A stretch of 64,000 nucleotides of DNA, from assembly GCF_900113055.1 (NCBI RefSeq), contig NZ_FONZ01000005.1, positions 1 to 64,000 of the forward strand, given 5' to 3'. Positions within the stretch are counted from its first letter, which is position 1. Every line of letters starts with the position of its first letter. Shown here one piece after another: positions 18,691-26,768 of this stretch. The notes beneath the pieces are model-generated. The model had not been told where the DNA came from. It worked only from the letters and a program-made list of their open reading frames with translations, and made no database searches. The DNA comes from Flavimobilis marinus (GTDB lineage Bacteria > Actinomycetota > Actinomycetes > Actinomycetales > Cellulomonadaceae). A program made the position numbers and the translations under genes.

Positions 18691-19494
18691 TCACGTCGTC
18701 TGCAGCAGCAGAACCGCTGCGACCGCGAGCGCGGCCCCCGCCTCGCTCACCGCGACCTCCGTCGACGTGGCTCCCCGGCGCGGCAGCACCGCGGCACGCA
18801 TGACCAGCGCCCCGAACAGCAGCACGAGGCTCACCGGATGGAACACCCGCGTCGACATCGCGACCACCCGCATGAGCACGAGGGCCACGGCGTGAAAGCC
18901 GATCGACGCCGCGTACAGTCGCGGTCCCCGCTCCGCGAGCATCGTCGAGACGTACAGGACGGTGCCGAACGAGTAGGCGAGCACGACGGCGAACGCGACC
19001 CAGACCGTCATGCCCACCCCGTGCATCGCGACGAGGGCGCCTGGCGCCCCCGCGTCGAACGCCACCGGGAGCATCAGGCTGGCCGCGAGGACCGCGCCCC
19101 CGCCGTCGACGACGCTGCCCGCACGGCCGCGGTGGACCGCCCCCAGGCTCACGGCGACCAGGGACGCGAAGGCCGGGAGCCACAGCGCGAGCAGCGGTTC
19201 CTGGACGAGGACGACGACGCCGGCCCCGGCCGCCACCGCCGCATACGTGTAGAAGGGTCTCGTCACCCGCTCGGCGCGCGGCGTCCCGAGCCACCCACGG
19301 GCCGCCTCGAACGCGAGGAACCCCGCGACCCAGGCGATCGTGAGCGGCGCATGCACGGGCTGCCATCCGGCGATCGTCACGCCGACGACCAGCGGGACCG
19401 CGAGCAGCGCCCACGCGCCGTGCCGGCTCGGCAGCCACCCCGAGCTGACGTGCCGCGGCGCAGGGGTCGCCGGAGACAGCTCGAGGGTGGTCAT
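18691..19494 (-). CDS. YwiC-like family membrane protein (copy 2)
   Basis: A 267-residue polytopic membrane protein with the same signature as the protein at 9346-10185: GWLPSRHGAWALLAVPLVVGV, then about eight to nine helices ending in VAAVLLLQTT. The two copies are diverged paralogues rather than a recent duplication. The start could be ATG 19494 (GAGGG lies too close to it) or ATG 19521. Function unknown. It is convergent with the CBU_0592-type gene. Confidence 0.78.
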   Translation of the reverse strand: MTTLELSPATPAPRHVSSGWLPSRHGAWALLAVPLVVGVTIAGWQPVHAPLTIAWVAGFLAFEAARGWLGTPRAERVTRPFYTYAAVAAGAGVVVLVQEPLLALWLPAFASLVAVSLGAVHRGRAGSVVDGGGAVLAASLMLPVAFDAGAPGALVAMHGVGMTVWVAFAVVLAYSFGTVLYVSTMLAERGPRLYAASIGFHAVALVLMRVVAMSTRVFHPVSLVLLFGALVMRAAVLPRRGATSTEVAVSEAGAALAVAAVLLLQTT

Positions 19495-19649
19495 CCCTCG
19501 ATCGTGGCACCGCGACAGCACCGCTACCAGAAGATCGGGGTCAAATCTGTCGCTTCGCTCACGATTTCACCCGCAGAACCCCTCACAGCGGACAGGTCGC
19601 GGCAGCCATCGCCTAAGTTGAGAGAACAAGCCGATCCCAGGAGCCTGAC

Positions 19650-21221
19650 GTGGCCATCCTCGACGTCCTCGCGTCGTCCCCCCTCCTCACCATCTTCGTC
19701 GTCGTCGCGCTCGGCACCGCCCTCGGCGCGGTCCCGTTCGGCCCGCTGCGCTTCGGCGCGTCAGGAGCCCTGTTCGTCGGACTGGCCGTCGGCGCCACCG
19801 ACGCGCGCCTGGGGGAGAACCTCGCGCTCCTGCAGTCGCTCGGGCTCGCGCTGTTCGTCTACACCGTGGGCCTCGCGGCCGGCAGCACGTTCTTCCGCGA
19901 CCTGCGGCGCCAGCTGCCGCTCATGGCCGCCACCGTCCTCGCAATCCTCGCCTCCGCAGGCGTCGCCATCGGGCTCGGAAAGGTGTTCGAGCTCAGCCCG
20001 GCCCTCGTCGCCGGGACCTACACTGGCGCGCTGACCTCCACGCCTGCCCTCGCCGCGGCCCAGGCGGCGGCGGACAGTCCTGAGACGGCCGTCGGCTACT
20101 CGCTGGGCTACCCGGTCGCAGTGGTCCTGGCGATCCTGGTGGTCTCTGCCGTCGTCGGGCAACGCTGGCCCGCCCGCAAGGACCCGCGTCCCGCCGCAGG
20201 GCTCGGCCTCGAGGCCGTGACGGCGCAGGTCGACCGCGAGGTGCAGCTGCGGGACGTTCCCGGCTTCGGGCAGAAGATCCGCCTGTCGTACCTCGCGCGC
20301 GACGGCCGCACCCGTGTGATCACCCCGGACGAGACGTTGCGCCCCGGAGACCAGGTGGTCGTCGTCGGCCCCCAAGACGACGTGCACGCGGCCGTGGCGA
20401 GCCTCGGTCACCTGCTCGACGACCACCTGGCGCACAACCGCACCGTGGTCGACTTCCGGCGCTTCGTCGTCTCCAACCGGCGCGTCGCCGGGCGCAGCGT
20501 CGCCGAGCTCGACTTCCCCGGCCGGTTCGGCGGTGTCATCACCCGGGTGCGCCGCGGGGACCTCGACCTGCTGGGCGCCGACGACCTCACGCTCGAGCTC
20601 GGCGACCGCGTGCTCGCCGTCGTGCCGCGCGACGAGCTGACGGCCGTGTCCCGGTTCCTGGGCGACTCCGAGCGGCGCGTGTCCGAGATCGACGCCCTCA
20701 CCGTCGGGATCGGCATGGCGCTCGGGCTCGCGCTCGGTCTCGTGACGATCCCGCTGCCCGGCGGGGCGAGCTTCGCGCTCGGCGCCGCCGCGGGGCCTCT
20801 GCTCATCGGCATGGTGCTCGGCGGGCTGGAACGGACCGGGCCGGTCGTGTGGGGCATGCCGCACGCCGCGAACCTCACGATCCGCCAGCTCGGCCTGCTG
20901 TTCTTCCTCGCCGCCGTCGGCCTCGCCTCCGGTCAGGACTTCGTCGCCCAGGCATGGACCACGACCGGTCTCATGGTCGTCGTCACGGCCGCCGCGGTCG
21001 TCGGCGTCGCTGCACTCGTGCTGCTGTGGACGGCGCGCCGGATCGGCGTCAGCGCTCCCCGGGCGTCGGGCGGCTTTGCCGGGATGCTCGGCCAGCCGGC
21101 CATCCTCGCCTACGCGGGCGAGCGGGTGGTCGACGAGCGGATCGAGTCCGGGTACGCCGCGACCTTCGCCCTCGGCATCATCGTGAAGATTCTGCTGGTC
21201 CAGCTGATCGTCGCGGTGTAG
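19650..21221 (+). CDS. AspT/YidE-type putative transporter with two TrkA-C domains
   Basis: A 523-residue membrane protein built as two halves of about five helices (about 1-170 and 350-523) around a soluble middle with two TrkA_C/RCK_C-type regulatory domains (GDQVVVVGPQDDV and GDRVLAVVPRDEL as end strands). This is the architecture of the aspartate:alanine exchanger family; GTYTGALTSTPALAAA and GFAGMLGQPAILAYA are the repeated motifs of the two halves. GTG 19650 has AGGAG in front. It may exchange amino or dicarboxylic acids, but substrates of YidE-like members are mostly unproved. Standing alone. Confidence 0.85.
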   Translation: MAILDVLASSPLLTIFVVVALGTALGAVPFGPLRFGASGALFVGLAVGATDARLGENLALLQSLGLALFVYTVGLAAGSTFFRDLRRQLPLMAATVLAILASAGVAIGLGKVFELSPALVAGTYTGALTSTPALAAAQAAADSPETAVGYSLGYPVAVVLAILVVSAVVGQRWPARKDPRPAAGLGLEAVTAQVDREVQLRDVPGFGQKIRLSYLARDGRTRVITPDETLRPGDQVVVVGPQDDVHAAVASLGHLLDDHLAHNRTVVDFRRFVVSNRRVAGRSVAELDFPGRFGGVITRVRRGDLDLLGADDLTLELGDRVLAVVPRDELTAVSRFLGDSERRVSEIDALTVGIGMALGLALGLVTIPLPGGASFALGAAAGPLLIGMVLGGLERTGPVVWGMPHAANLTIRQLGLLFFLAAVGLASGQDFVAQAWTTTGLMVVVTAAAVVGVAALVLLWTARRIGVSAPRASGGFAGMLGQPAILAYAGERVVDERIESGYAATFALGIIVKILLVQLIVAV

Positions 21222-21242
21222 CTGGCGCGGTACGGCGACCGT

Positions 21243-22193
21243 TCAGGCGCCGCGACCGTTCCACAGCGGGACCGGGGCGCCACGCAGACCGAGCTCCGCG
21301 CCGACGGGCGCGACGAAGATCCGGCCCGCGTCCGGCAGGGCCTCGCGATCGTCCGCGTCCAGCCCTTCGCGCCCCGTCGTGATGACCAGGACGTCGAGGT
21401 CCGGCCCGACGAACGCGACCGACGTCGTCGCGGGGATGCCCGTGACCACCGTGTGCAGCACCTCGCCCTCGGGGCTGACGCAGCGCACCTCACCCGTGCC
21501 GTAGAGCGCGACCCAGAGGTTGCCGTCGCTGTCGAGGCAGAGGCCGTCGGGCTTGCCGTCCTCGAACCGGACCACCTCGCGGCGCGGGCCGACCTCGCCG
21601 GTCTCGGCGTCGTAGGCGCGCGCCCGGATCACGTCGGCCTCGGTGTCCGCGGAGTAGAAGGTGCCGTCCGGCGTCCACGCGAGGCCGTTGGACAGCTGGA
21701 GGTCGTCGTCGAGCGTCGTCAGGGACCCGTCGTCCTCGAGCCGCACGAGCACCTCCGAGCCGGTGGGACCGTCGAGGGCCAGCGTGCCCACGAGCATCCG
21801 GCCTGCGGGGTCGCAGGCGCCGTCGTTGAGGCGTCGCTCCTCGGTCGGGTCGAGCACGTCCACGGCGGGCCGCACGGTCCCGTCCGGCTCGACGACGACG
21901 AGCGCGGACCTCGCACCGACGAGGAGGCGGCCGTCGGCGTCGGGGACGACGAGCGTCGCGAACTCGCCGATCGCGTGCGTCTCGTCCGTCGTGATCGTCA
22001 CGCGTGCGGTGTCCGCCGTCCCCGTGAGCGACGTGCCGTCCGGGGTCAGCGTGCCCAGGTCGACGCGCCCGGCGTGCACGTTGCCGGAGGGGATGTCGAC
22101 CCAGAGCAGGCGGTCGCGGTCAGCGTCCCAGAACGGGCCCTCGCCGAGCTCGAAGACGTCCGTGCTGGCCGGCAACGCGAAGATCGTGGTCAT
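21243..22193 (-). CDS. SMP-30/gluconolactonase family protein
   Basis: A 316-residue six-bladed propeller of the SMP-30/gluconolactonase/LRE family. Metal ligands fit the family: Glu in LGEGPFWD, Asn in RRLNDGACDPAGR, Asn in QLSNGLAWTPDG and Asp in KPDGLCLDSDGN. Such enzymes hydrolyse sugar lactones. The start is ATG 22193, overlapping the stop of a small upstream frame (ATGA). The frame is open 40 codons further upstream but is Arg-rich there and unlikely to be coding. No sugar-catabolism genes flank it, so the substrate is not indicated. Confidence 0.88.
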   Translation of the reverse strand: MTTIFALPASTDVFELGEGPFWDADRDRLLWVDIPSGNVHAGRVDLGTLTPDGTSLTGTADTARVTITTDETHAIGEFATLVVPDADGRLLVGARSALVVVEPDGTVRPAVDVLDPTEERRLNDGACDPAGRMLVGTLALDGPTGSEVLVRLEDDGSLTTLDDDLQLSNGLAWTPDGTFYSADTEADVIRARAYDAETGEVGPRREVVRFEDGKPDGLCLDSDGNLWVALYGTGEVRCVSPEGEVLHTVVTGIPATTSVAFVGPDLDVLVITTGREGLDADDREALPDAGRIFVAPVGAELGLRGAPVPLWNGRGA

Positions 22194-22330
22194 CGCTCCA
22201 TCGTGGTGCGCCGCTCGGACCGCGGCAACCGCGTCTCGCGGCGTCCCGCGAGCCCGGCCAGCACGCCAGCGGCGGCGAGCGCGAGCACGAGGAGTCCCGT
22301 GATCGCGATCCACGAGCCGCGGGACGGCAC
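22190..22330 (-). CDS. Possible small membrane protein coupled to the SMP-30 gene
   Basis: A 46-codon frame from GTG 22330 encodes one clear membrane helix (WIAITGLLVLALAAAGVLAGLAG) followed by a basic tail RRETRLPRSERR. Its TGA overlaps the ATG of the lactonase gene. Overlap and the single-helix design argue that it is real, but no ribosome binding site is evident and I know no family. It could also be the tail of a longer non-coding frame that runs back towards tRNA-Leu. Confidence 0.35.
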   Translation of the reverse strand: MPSRGSWIAITGLLVLALAAAGVLAGLAGRRETRLPRSERRTTMER

Positions 22331-22433
22331 CGGGCAGCCCGCCGGTGCGCGGTCAACACTGCGCCGGCCAGATCTCGGGAGCACCTCTGCACGCCAGCGC
22401 CGTGCACAAGTCCTCCGAACTTCGCCCGGACGC

Positions 22434-22474
22434 ACAGAACCCCGGCTCGGACGAGGTCCGGACCGGGGTTCTGT
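22434..22474 (-). terminator. Terminator behind tRNA-Leu
   Basis: Bases 22434-22445 and 22463-22474 are perfect 12-bp complements (ACAGAACCCCGG/CCGGGGTTCTGT) around a GC-rich loop. It starts six bases after the 3' end of tRNA-Leu on the minus strand. Confidence 0.75.
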
Positions 22475-22479
22475 CTGCG

Positions 22480-22562
22480 TGCGTGAGGGGGGACTTGAAC
22501 CCCCACGCCCTTGCGGGCACTGGCACCTGAAGCCAGCGCGTCTGCCATTCCGCCACTCACGC
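22480..22562 (-). tRNA. tRNA-Leu (anticodon CAG)
   Basis: An 83-nt class II tRNA. Acceptor GCGTGAG (22562-22556) pairs with CTCACGC (22487-22481), discriminator A at 22480. The anticodon stem CTGGC/GCCAG holds loop TTCAGGT, giving CAG for codon CUG. A long variable arm (TGCCCGCAAGGGCG) and a T-loop TTCAAGT are present. CCA is not encoded. Confidence 0.95.
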
Positions 22563-22770
22563 ATGCTCTTCACGAGCGCAGTGAAGGCTAGCACGCACGC
22601 CAGACCTTCCCCAAACCTCACCGACTTCCCCCGGTGGAACACCACCTCAGGACCGGTACCTGCGGCTACGATCGGTGAGGCGGGCGCCATGTGCGTCATG
22701 CTGCTGTGCGCTCCGACCACGGGGCGCACAGGAACCGGGGGCCGACCGGGGGTCAGAAGGAGGTGTGGGC

Positions 22771-23472
22771 ATGGGCGTCTTGGACAAGTTCGAGAAGGGC
22801 GTCGAGCGCGTCATGAACAACGCGTTCGCTCGGGTGTTCCGCAGCGAGCTCAAGCCCGTCGAGCTCGCGAGCGCCCTGCGCCGAGAGGTCGACGACCGCG
22901 CCGCCGCGGTCGACCGCGACCGCACCGTCGTGCCCAACGAGTTCACCATCCAGCTCTCGCCGGACGACTTCGCCCAGGTCGAGGGCTGGGGCGCGGAGCC
23001 GATGGCCGACGAGTTCGCGGCCAACGTCACCGAGTACGCAGCCTCCCAGCACTACGCGTTCGTCGGGCCGGTGACGGTGACCTTCGAGGAACGCACCGAC
23101 CTGGAGCCGGGCCGGTACCAGCTGCGCTCGCGCAGCACCCGGGGCAACGTCGCCCCGCCGTCGGCCGCCCCCAGCTCCCGCCACCCGCTCGTCGACATCG
23201 ACGGCCAGCGCTATCTGCTCACCGGGCCAGTCACCGTGATCGGGCGAGGCTCCGAGGCCGACATCGTGGTGGACGACCCCGGGGTCTCCCGCAAGCACCT
23301 CGAGATCCGCATCACGGGCGATGGCGTCGTCGCCACCGACCTCGGCTCGACCAACGGGCTGTACGTCGAGGGCCACCAGGTCCCCGCCGCCACGCTGCTC
23401 GACGGGAACTCCCTGACCATCGGGCGCACCCGCATCCTGTTCTGGACCGGCGCCGAGTCGGACGAGAGGTGA
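22771..23472 (+). CDS. fhaA: FHA domain protein FhaA (DUF3662 plus FHA)
   Basis: A 233-residue cytoplasmic adaptor. The N-terminal DUF3662 domain (MGVLDKFEKGVERVMNNAFARVF, to about residue 125) is followed by an FHA domain (about 150-233) with the phosphothreonine-binding blocks GRGSEADIV, SRKHLEI and DLGSTNGLYV. ATG 22771 has a strong AGGAGGTG site. In mycobacteria FhaA binds the phosphorylated pseudokinase domain of MurJ/MviN and restrains peptidoglycan synthesis; a matching pseudokinase is encoded at 58479-60206. It is shorter than the mycobacterial protein because the Pro/Gln-rich linker is nearly absent. Confidence 0.94.
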   Translation: MGVLDKFEKGVERVMNNAFARVFRSELKPVELASALRREVDDRAAAVDRDRTVVPNEFTIQLSPDDFAQVEGWGAEPMADEFAANVTEYAASQHYAFVGPVTVTFEERTDLEPGRYQLRSRSTRGNVAPPSAAPSSRHPLVDIDGQRYLLTGPVTVIGRGSEADIVVDDPGVSRKHLEIRITGDGVVATDLGSTNGLYVEGHQVPAATLLDGNSLTIGRTRILFWTGAESDER

Positions 23473-23482
23473 CCGGCCCCCG

Positions 23483-23947
23483 ATGAGCGAGCTGACGATC
23501 ACCCTGCTCCGGCTGGGCTACCTGGTCCTGCTGTGGGTCTTCGTGCTGGCCGCCATCGGCGTGCTGCGCAAGGACATCTACGGCACCCGCATCACCCCGC
23601 GGCTCGCGGGCCGCAGCACCGGGACGCCAGCGCCGTCGTCGCCCGGGCGCTCCACGCGACCCACGCGGCTCGTCGTGACGGACGGCTCCCTGACCGGCAC
23701 CACCCTCCCGCTGACGAGCTCCGCGATCCTCATCGGCCGCGCCCCGGCCTGCACCCTCGTGCTCGACGACGACTACTCGTCCTCGCGGCACGCGCGTATC
23801 TTCCCCCAGGGCGAGCAGTGGGTCGTCGAGGACCTCGGCTCCACGAACGGCACGTACATCGGCGAGCAGCGGCTCGCAGAACCGACGATCCTGCCCGCCG
23901 GCACCCCCGTGCGCATCGGTCAGACCGTCCTCGAGCTCCAGAGGTAA
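23483..23947 (+). CDS. fhaB: FHA domain membrane protein FhaB/FipA-like
   Basis: A 154-residue protein with one N-terminal membrane helix (about residues 8-27, LRLGYLVLLWVFVLAAIGVL) and a C-terminal FHA domain (about 70-154) carrying LIGRAPACTLVL, SSSRHARI and DLGSTNGTYIG. It is the second FHA protein of the cluster, expected at the cell membrane near the division site, reading phosphothreonine marks made by PknA/PknB. It follows fhaA by 10 bp and is followed by pstP after 8 bp, so all are one transcript. Confidence 0.94.
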   Translation: MSELTITLLRLGYLVLLWVFVLAAIGVLRKDIYGTRITPRLAGRSTGTPAPSSPGRSTRPTRLVVTDGSLTGTTLPLTSSAILIGRAPACTLVLDDDYSSSRHARIFPQGEQWVVEDLGSTNGTYIGEQRLAEPTILPAGTPVRIGQTVLELQR

Positions 23948-23955
23948 CCCGGCCC

Positions 23956-25275
23956 GTGACCATCGCCCTGCGCTACGCCCTCCGGTCCGACGTCGGACTC
24001 GTCCGGTCCAACAACCAGGACGCGGGCTTCGCCGGCCCCAACCTGCTCGTCGTCGCCGACGGCATGGGTGGCCACGCGGGCGGTGACATCGCATCGTCGA
24101 TCGCCGTCGCGAACCTGGCGACGCTGAACGACGACTCCTTCGGCACGGACGACGCGATCAACGAGCTCGAGTCCGCGATCGACCGCGCCCGCGACGAGCT
24201 CGTCGCGCTCTCCGCCGAGAACCCCGAGCTGTCCGGCATGGGCACCACGATCACCGCGATGCTGCGCGTGGGCTCCAAGCTCGCGATGGCTCACATGGGT
24301 GACTCCCGTGCCTATCTGCTGCGCGACGGCGAGCTCACGCAGATCACGACGGACCACACCTTCGTCCAGCACCTCGTCAACACGGGAAAGATCACGGCCG
24401 AGGAGGCCCACGTCCACCCGCAGCGCAACGTCGTCATGCGCGTGCTGACGGACTTCGGGCTCGACCTCGCCCCCGACGTCTCCATGCGCGAGGCGCGACC
24501 CGGGGACCGGCTCCTGCTGTGCTCGGACGGCCTGTGCGGCTACGTGAGCGAGTCCACCATGGCGCAGGCGCTGCGTGACGTCACCGATCCTGACGCCTGC
24601 ACCGACCGGCTCGTCCAGCTCGCGCTGCGCGCCGGCGGGCCCGACAACATCACCTGCCTGGTGGCGGACGTCCTCGACCTCGACGACCTTCCCGACGACG
24701 TCGAGCCCAGCTCCGACGTCCAGATCGCCGGCTCGGCCGCGGTCGACCGCGACCGCCCGACCGTCGCCAAGGACGGCCCCGCAGCGCGTGCCGCGATCCT
24801 CGTCCGCAGCGCCGACGAGCCCCGGGCGGCCGACGACGCCCCCGACGAGCCCGACGACGACGAGGACCTCGAGGACGAGGACGACGACGCCACGAGCCAG
24901 CCGCGGCGCCGCCGTCGCGGGCTGCGCGTCGTCACCGCCGTCGCCGTGCTGCTCGCCGTCGTGGCAGGCCTCGGTTGGCTCGGCTACCGCTGGACGCAGG
25001 AGCAGTACTACGTCGGCATCGCGGACAACACCGTCGCGATCTTCCGTGGCATTCCCCAGCAGGCCGGTCCGTTCTCGCTCTCGACCGAGGTGGAGCGCAC
25101 CAACATCGACATCTCCACCCTCGACGAGTTCGTGGTGGACCGCCTCGAGCAGACCCTGCCCGAGGACTCGTTGACCGCGGCCCGCACGCGCGCACTCGGC
25201 CTCGCCGCGGCGGCCACCCCGACACCCACGCCGACACCCACGCCGACGCCTGCCGACGGCACGGGCGGCGAGTGA
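23956..25275 (+). CDS. pstP: PP2C-type Ser/Thr protein phosphatase PstP
   Basis: A 439-residue membrane phosphatase that reverses PknA/PknB signalling. The cytoplasmic PP2C domain has metal ligands Asp22 (NNQDAG), Asp35 (VADGMGGH), an Asp in LCSDGLCGY and GGPDNITCLV. An acidic DEPDDDEDLEDEDDD linker leads to a membrane helix (about 323-345), then an outside domain of about 75 residues ending in a Thr-Pro repeat (TPTPTPTPTP). It starts at GTG 23956. Its stop overlaps the rodA start (TGATG). Confidence 0.95.
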   Translation: MTIALRYALRSDVGLVRSNNQDAGFAGPNLLVVADGMGGHAGGDIASSIAVANLATLNDDSFGTDDAINELESAIDRARDELVALSAENPELSGMGTTITAMLRVGSKLAMAHMGDSRAYLLRDGELTQITTDHTFVQHLVNTGKITAEEAHVHPQRNVVMRVLTDFGLDLAPDVSMREARPGDRLLLCSDGLCGYVSESTMAQALRDVTDPDACTDRLVQLALRAGGPDNITCLVADVLDLDDLPDDVEPSSDVQIAGSAAVDRDRPTVAKDGPAARAAILVRSADEPRAADDAPDEPDDDEDLEDEDDDATSQPRRRRRGLRVVTAVAVLLAVVAGLGWLGYRWTQEQYYVGIADNTVAIFRGIPQQAGPFSLSTEVERTNIDISTLDEFVVDRLEQTLPEDSLTAARTRALGLAAAATPTPTPTPTPTPADGTGGE

Positions 25276-26768
25276 TGGCGACCGTGCAGCCGGGCGAGGT
25301 CCGGCGCGGGCGCGGCCGCGAGCTCATCCTGCTCGTGCTCGCCGTCGTGCTCGGCCTCGGCGCCTACGCGTCGGTCTCGCTCGCCGTCGAGGAGTCGCTG
25401 CCCGCAGACTTCTACGCCCACAGCGGTGTCCTGGTCCTCCTCGCCGTCGTCCTGCACCTGCTGGTGCGGTACTTCGCGCCCTACGCCGATCCCGTGATCC
25501 TGCCGGTCGCCGTCGCCCTGAACGGCGTGGGACTCGCGATGATCCACCGCCTCGACCTCGCCGCCCAGGCAGCCGGACGTTCCTCCGAGCTCGCCACCAA
25601 GCAGCTGGTCATCACCGCCGTCGGCGTCGCCGCGGCGGCCTTCCTGCTGGCGTTCCTGCGCGACCACCGCACCCTGCGCCGGTTCACCTACACCGCGATG
25701 GTCGTCGGCCTCGGTCTCGTGCTGCTCCCCCTCGTGCCCGGGCTCGGCAACGAGATCCGCGGCGCGCGCATCTGGATCGGCGTCGGCGACTACTCGCTGC
25801 AGCCCGCCGAGTTCGCCAAGCTCGCGCTCGCCGTCTTCTTCGCCGGCTACCTCGTGACCAACCGCGACACGCTCGCGATGGCCGGCCCCAAGGTGCTCGG
25901 CATCCAGCTGCCACGCCTGCGCGACTTCGGCCCGATCCTCGTCGTGTGGGCCGCGTGTCTGGCGATCCTCGTCCTCGAGCGCGACCTCGGCACCTCGCTG
26001 CTGTTCTTCGGCCTGTTCGTCGCGATGCTGTACGTCGCGACGGAGCGCGTCAGCTGGATCGTGATCGGCCTGACTCTCTTCGCCGGCGGCGCCGCCCTGG
26101 CCGCCACGCAGTTCGGTCACGTCGCCGCCCGGTTCGAGGTGTGGCTCAACGCGATGGACCCGGCGATCTACGAGCGCAGCCCGGGCGGGTCGAGCCAGCT
26201 CGTCAAGGGCCTGTTCGGCATGGCCTCCGGTGGCCTGTTCGGCACCGGGTGGGGCCAGGGCCACCCCCAGCTGGTCCCGTTCGCGTCGTCGGACTTCATC
26301 ACCGCCTCGCTGGGCGAGGAGCTCGGCCTCACCGGCCTGCTCGCGATCCTGCTGTGCTACCTGGTGCTCGTCGAGCGCGGCTTCCGCGTGGCGATCGGCG
26401 TCCGGGACGGCTTCGGCAAGCTGCTCGCGAGCGGCCTCGCGTTCGTCCTCGCGTGGCAGGTGTTCGTCGTTGTCGGGGGCATCACCCGCGTGATCCCGCT
26501 GACCGGGCTGACCATGCCGTTCCTGGCCTACGGCGGCTCGTCCCTGCTCGCCAACTGGCTGATCGTCGCCCTCCTGCTGCGCATCAGCGACAGCGCGCGC
26601 CGGCCCACGCCCCTGCCGCTGCGCGGCGGACCGCTCGTCCCCACCACCCCGGAGGACGACGACGAGCCCGACGACGCCGTCGCCCACCACGGTCCCGTCC
26701 CGAGCCCGGAACACGAGCCCGGCCAGGAGCAGGTCACCGAGATCATCCGACAGGAGGGACGCGCATGA
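25275..26768 (+). CDS. rodA: FtsW/RodA/SpoVE family peptidoglycan glycosyltransferase
   Basis: A 497-residue SEDS protein with about twelve membrane helices, which polymerises lipid II into glycan strands. Family blocks: KQLVITAVGV, GARIWIGVGDYSLQPAEFAKLA, ERDLGTSLLFFGLF, QLVPFASSDFITASLGEELG and LPLTG-like PLTGLTMPFLAYGGSSLLANW at the end. It overlaps pstP at its start and pbpA at its end (ATGA). The partner transpeptidase is the next gene, so the pair should act as a RodA-PbpA synthase. FtsW is expected elsewhere, in the dcw cluster. The Pro/Asp-rich C-terminal tail of about 60 residues is cytoplasmic. Confidence 0.95.
   Translation: MATVQPGEVRRGRGRELILLVLAVVLGLGAYASVSLAVEESLPADFYAHSGVLVLLAVVLHLLVRYFAPYADPVILPVAVALNGVGLAMIHRLDLAAQAAGRSSELATKQLVITAVGVAAAAFLLAFLRDHRTLRRFTYTAMVVGLGLVLLPLVPGLGNEIRGARIWIGVGDYSLQPAEFAKLALAVFFAGYLVTNRDTLAMAGPKVLGIQLPRLRDFGPILVVWAACLAILVLERDLGTSLLFFGLFVAMLYVATERVSWIVIGLTLFAGGAALAATQFGHVAARFEVWLNAMDPAIYERSPGGSSQLVKGLFGMASGGLFGTGWGQGHPQLVPFASSDFITASLGEELGLTGLLAILLCYLVLVERGFRVAIGVRDGFGKLLASGLAFVLAWQVFVVVGGITRVIPLTGLTMPFLAYGGSSLLANWLIVALLLRISDSARRPTPLPLRGGPLVPTTPEDDDEPDDAVAHHGPVPSPEHEPGQEQVTEIIRQEGRA

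Noticed and set aside
25216-25254. Thr-Pro repeat at the end of pstP as a tandem repeat locus
   Set aside because: Only about six TP units within the coding tail; a normal proline-rich end, with no sign of expansion.
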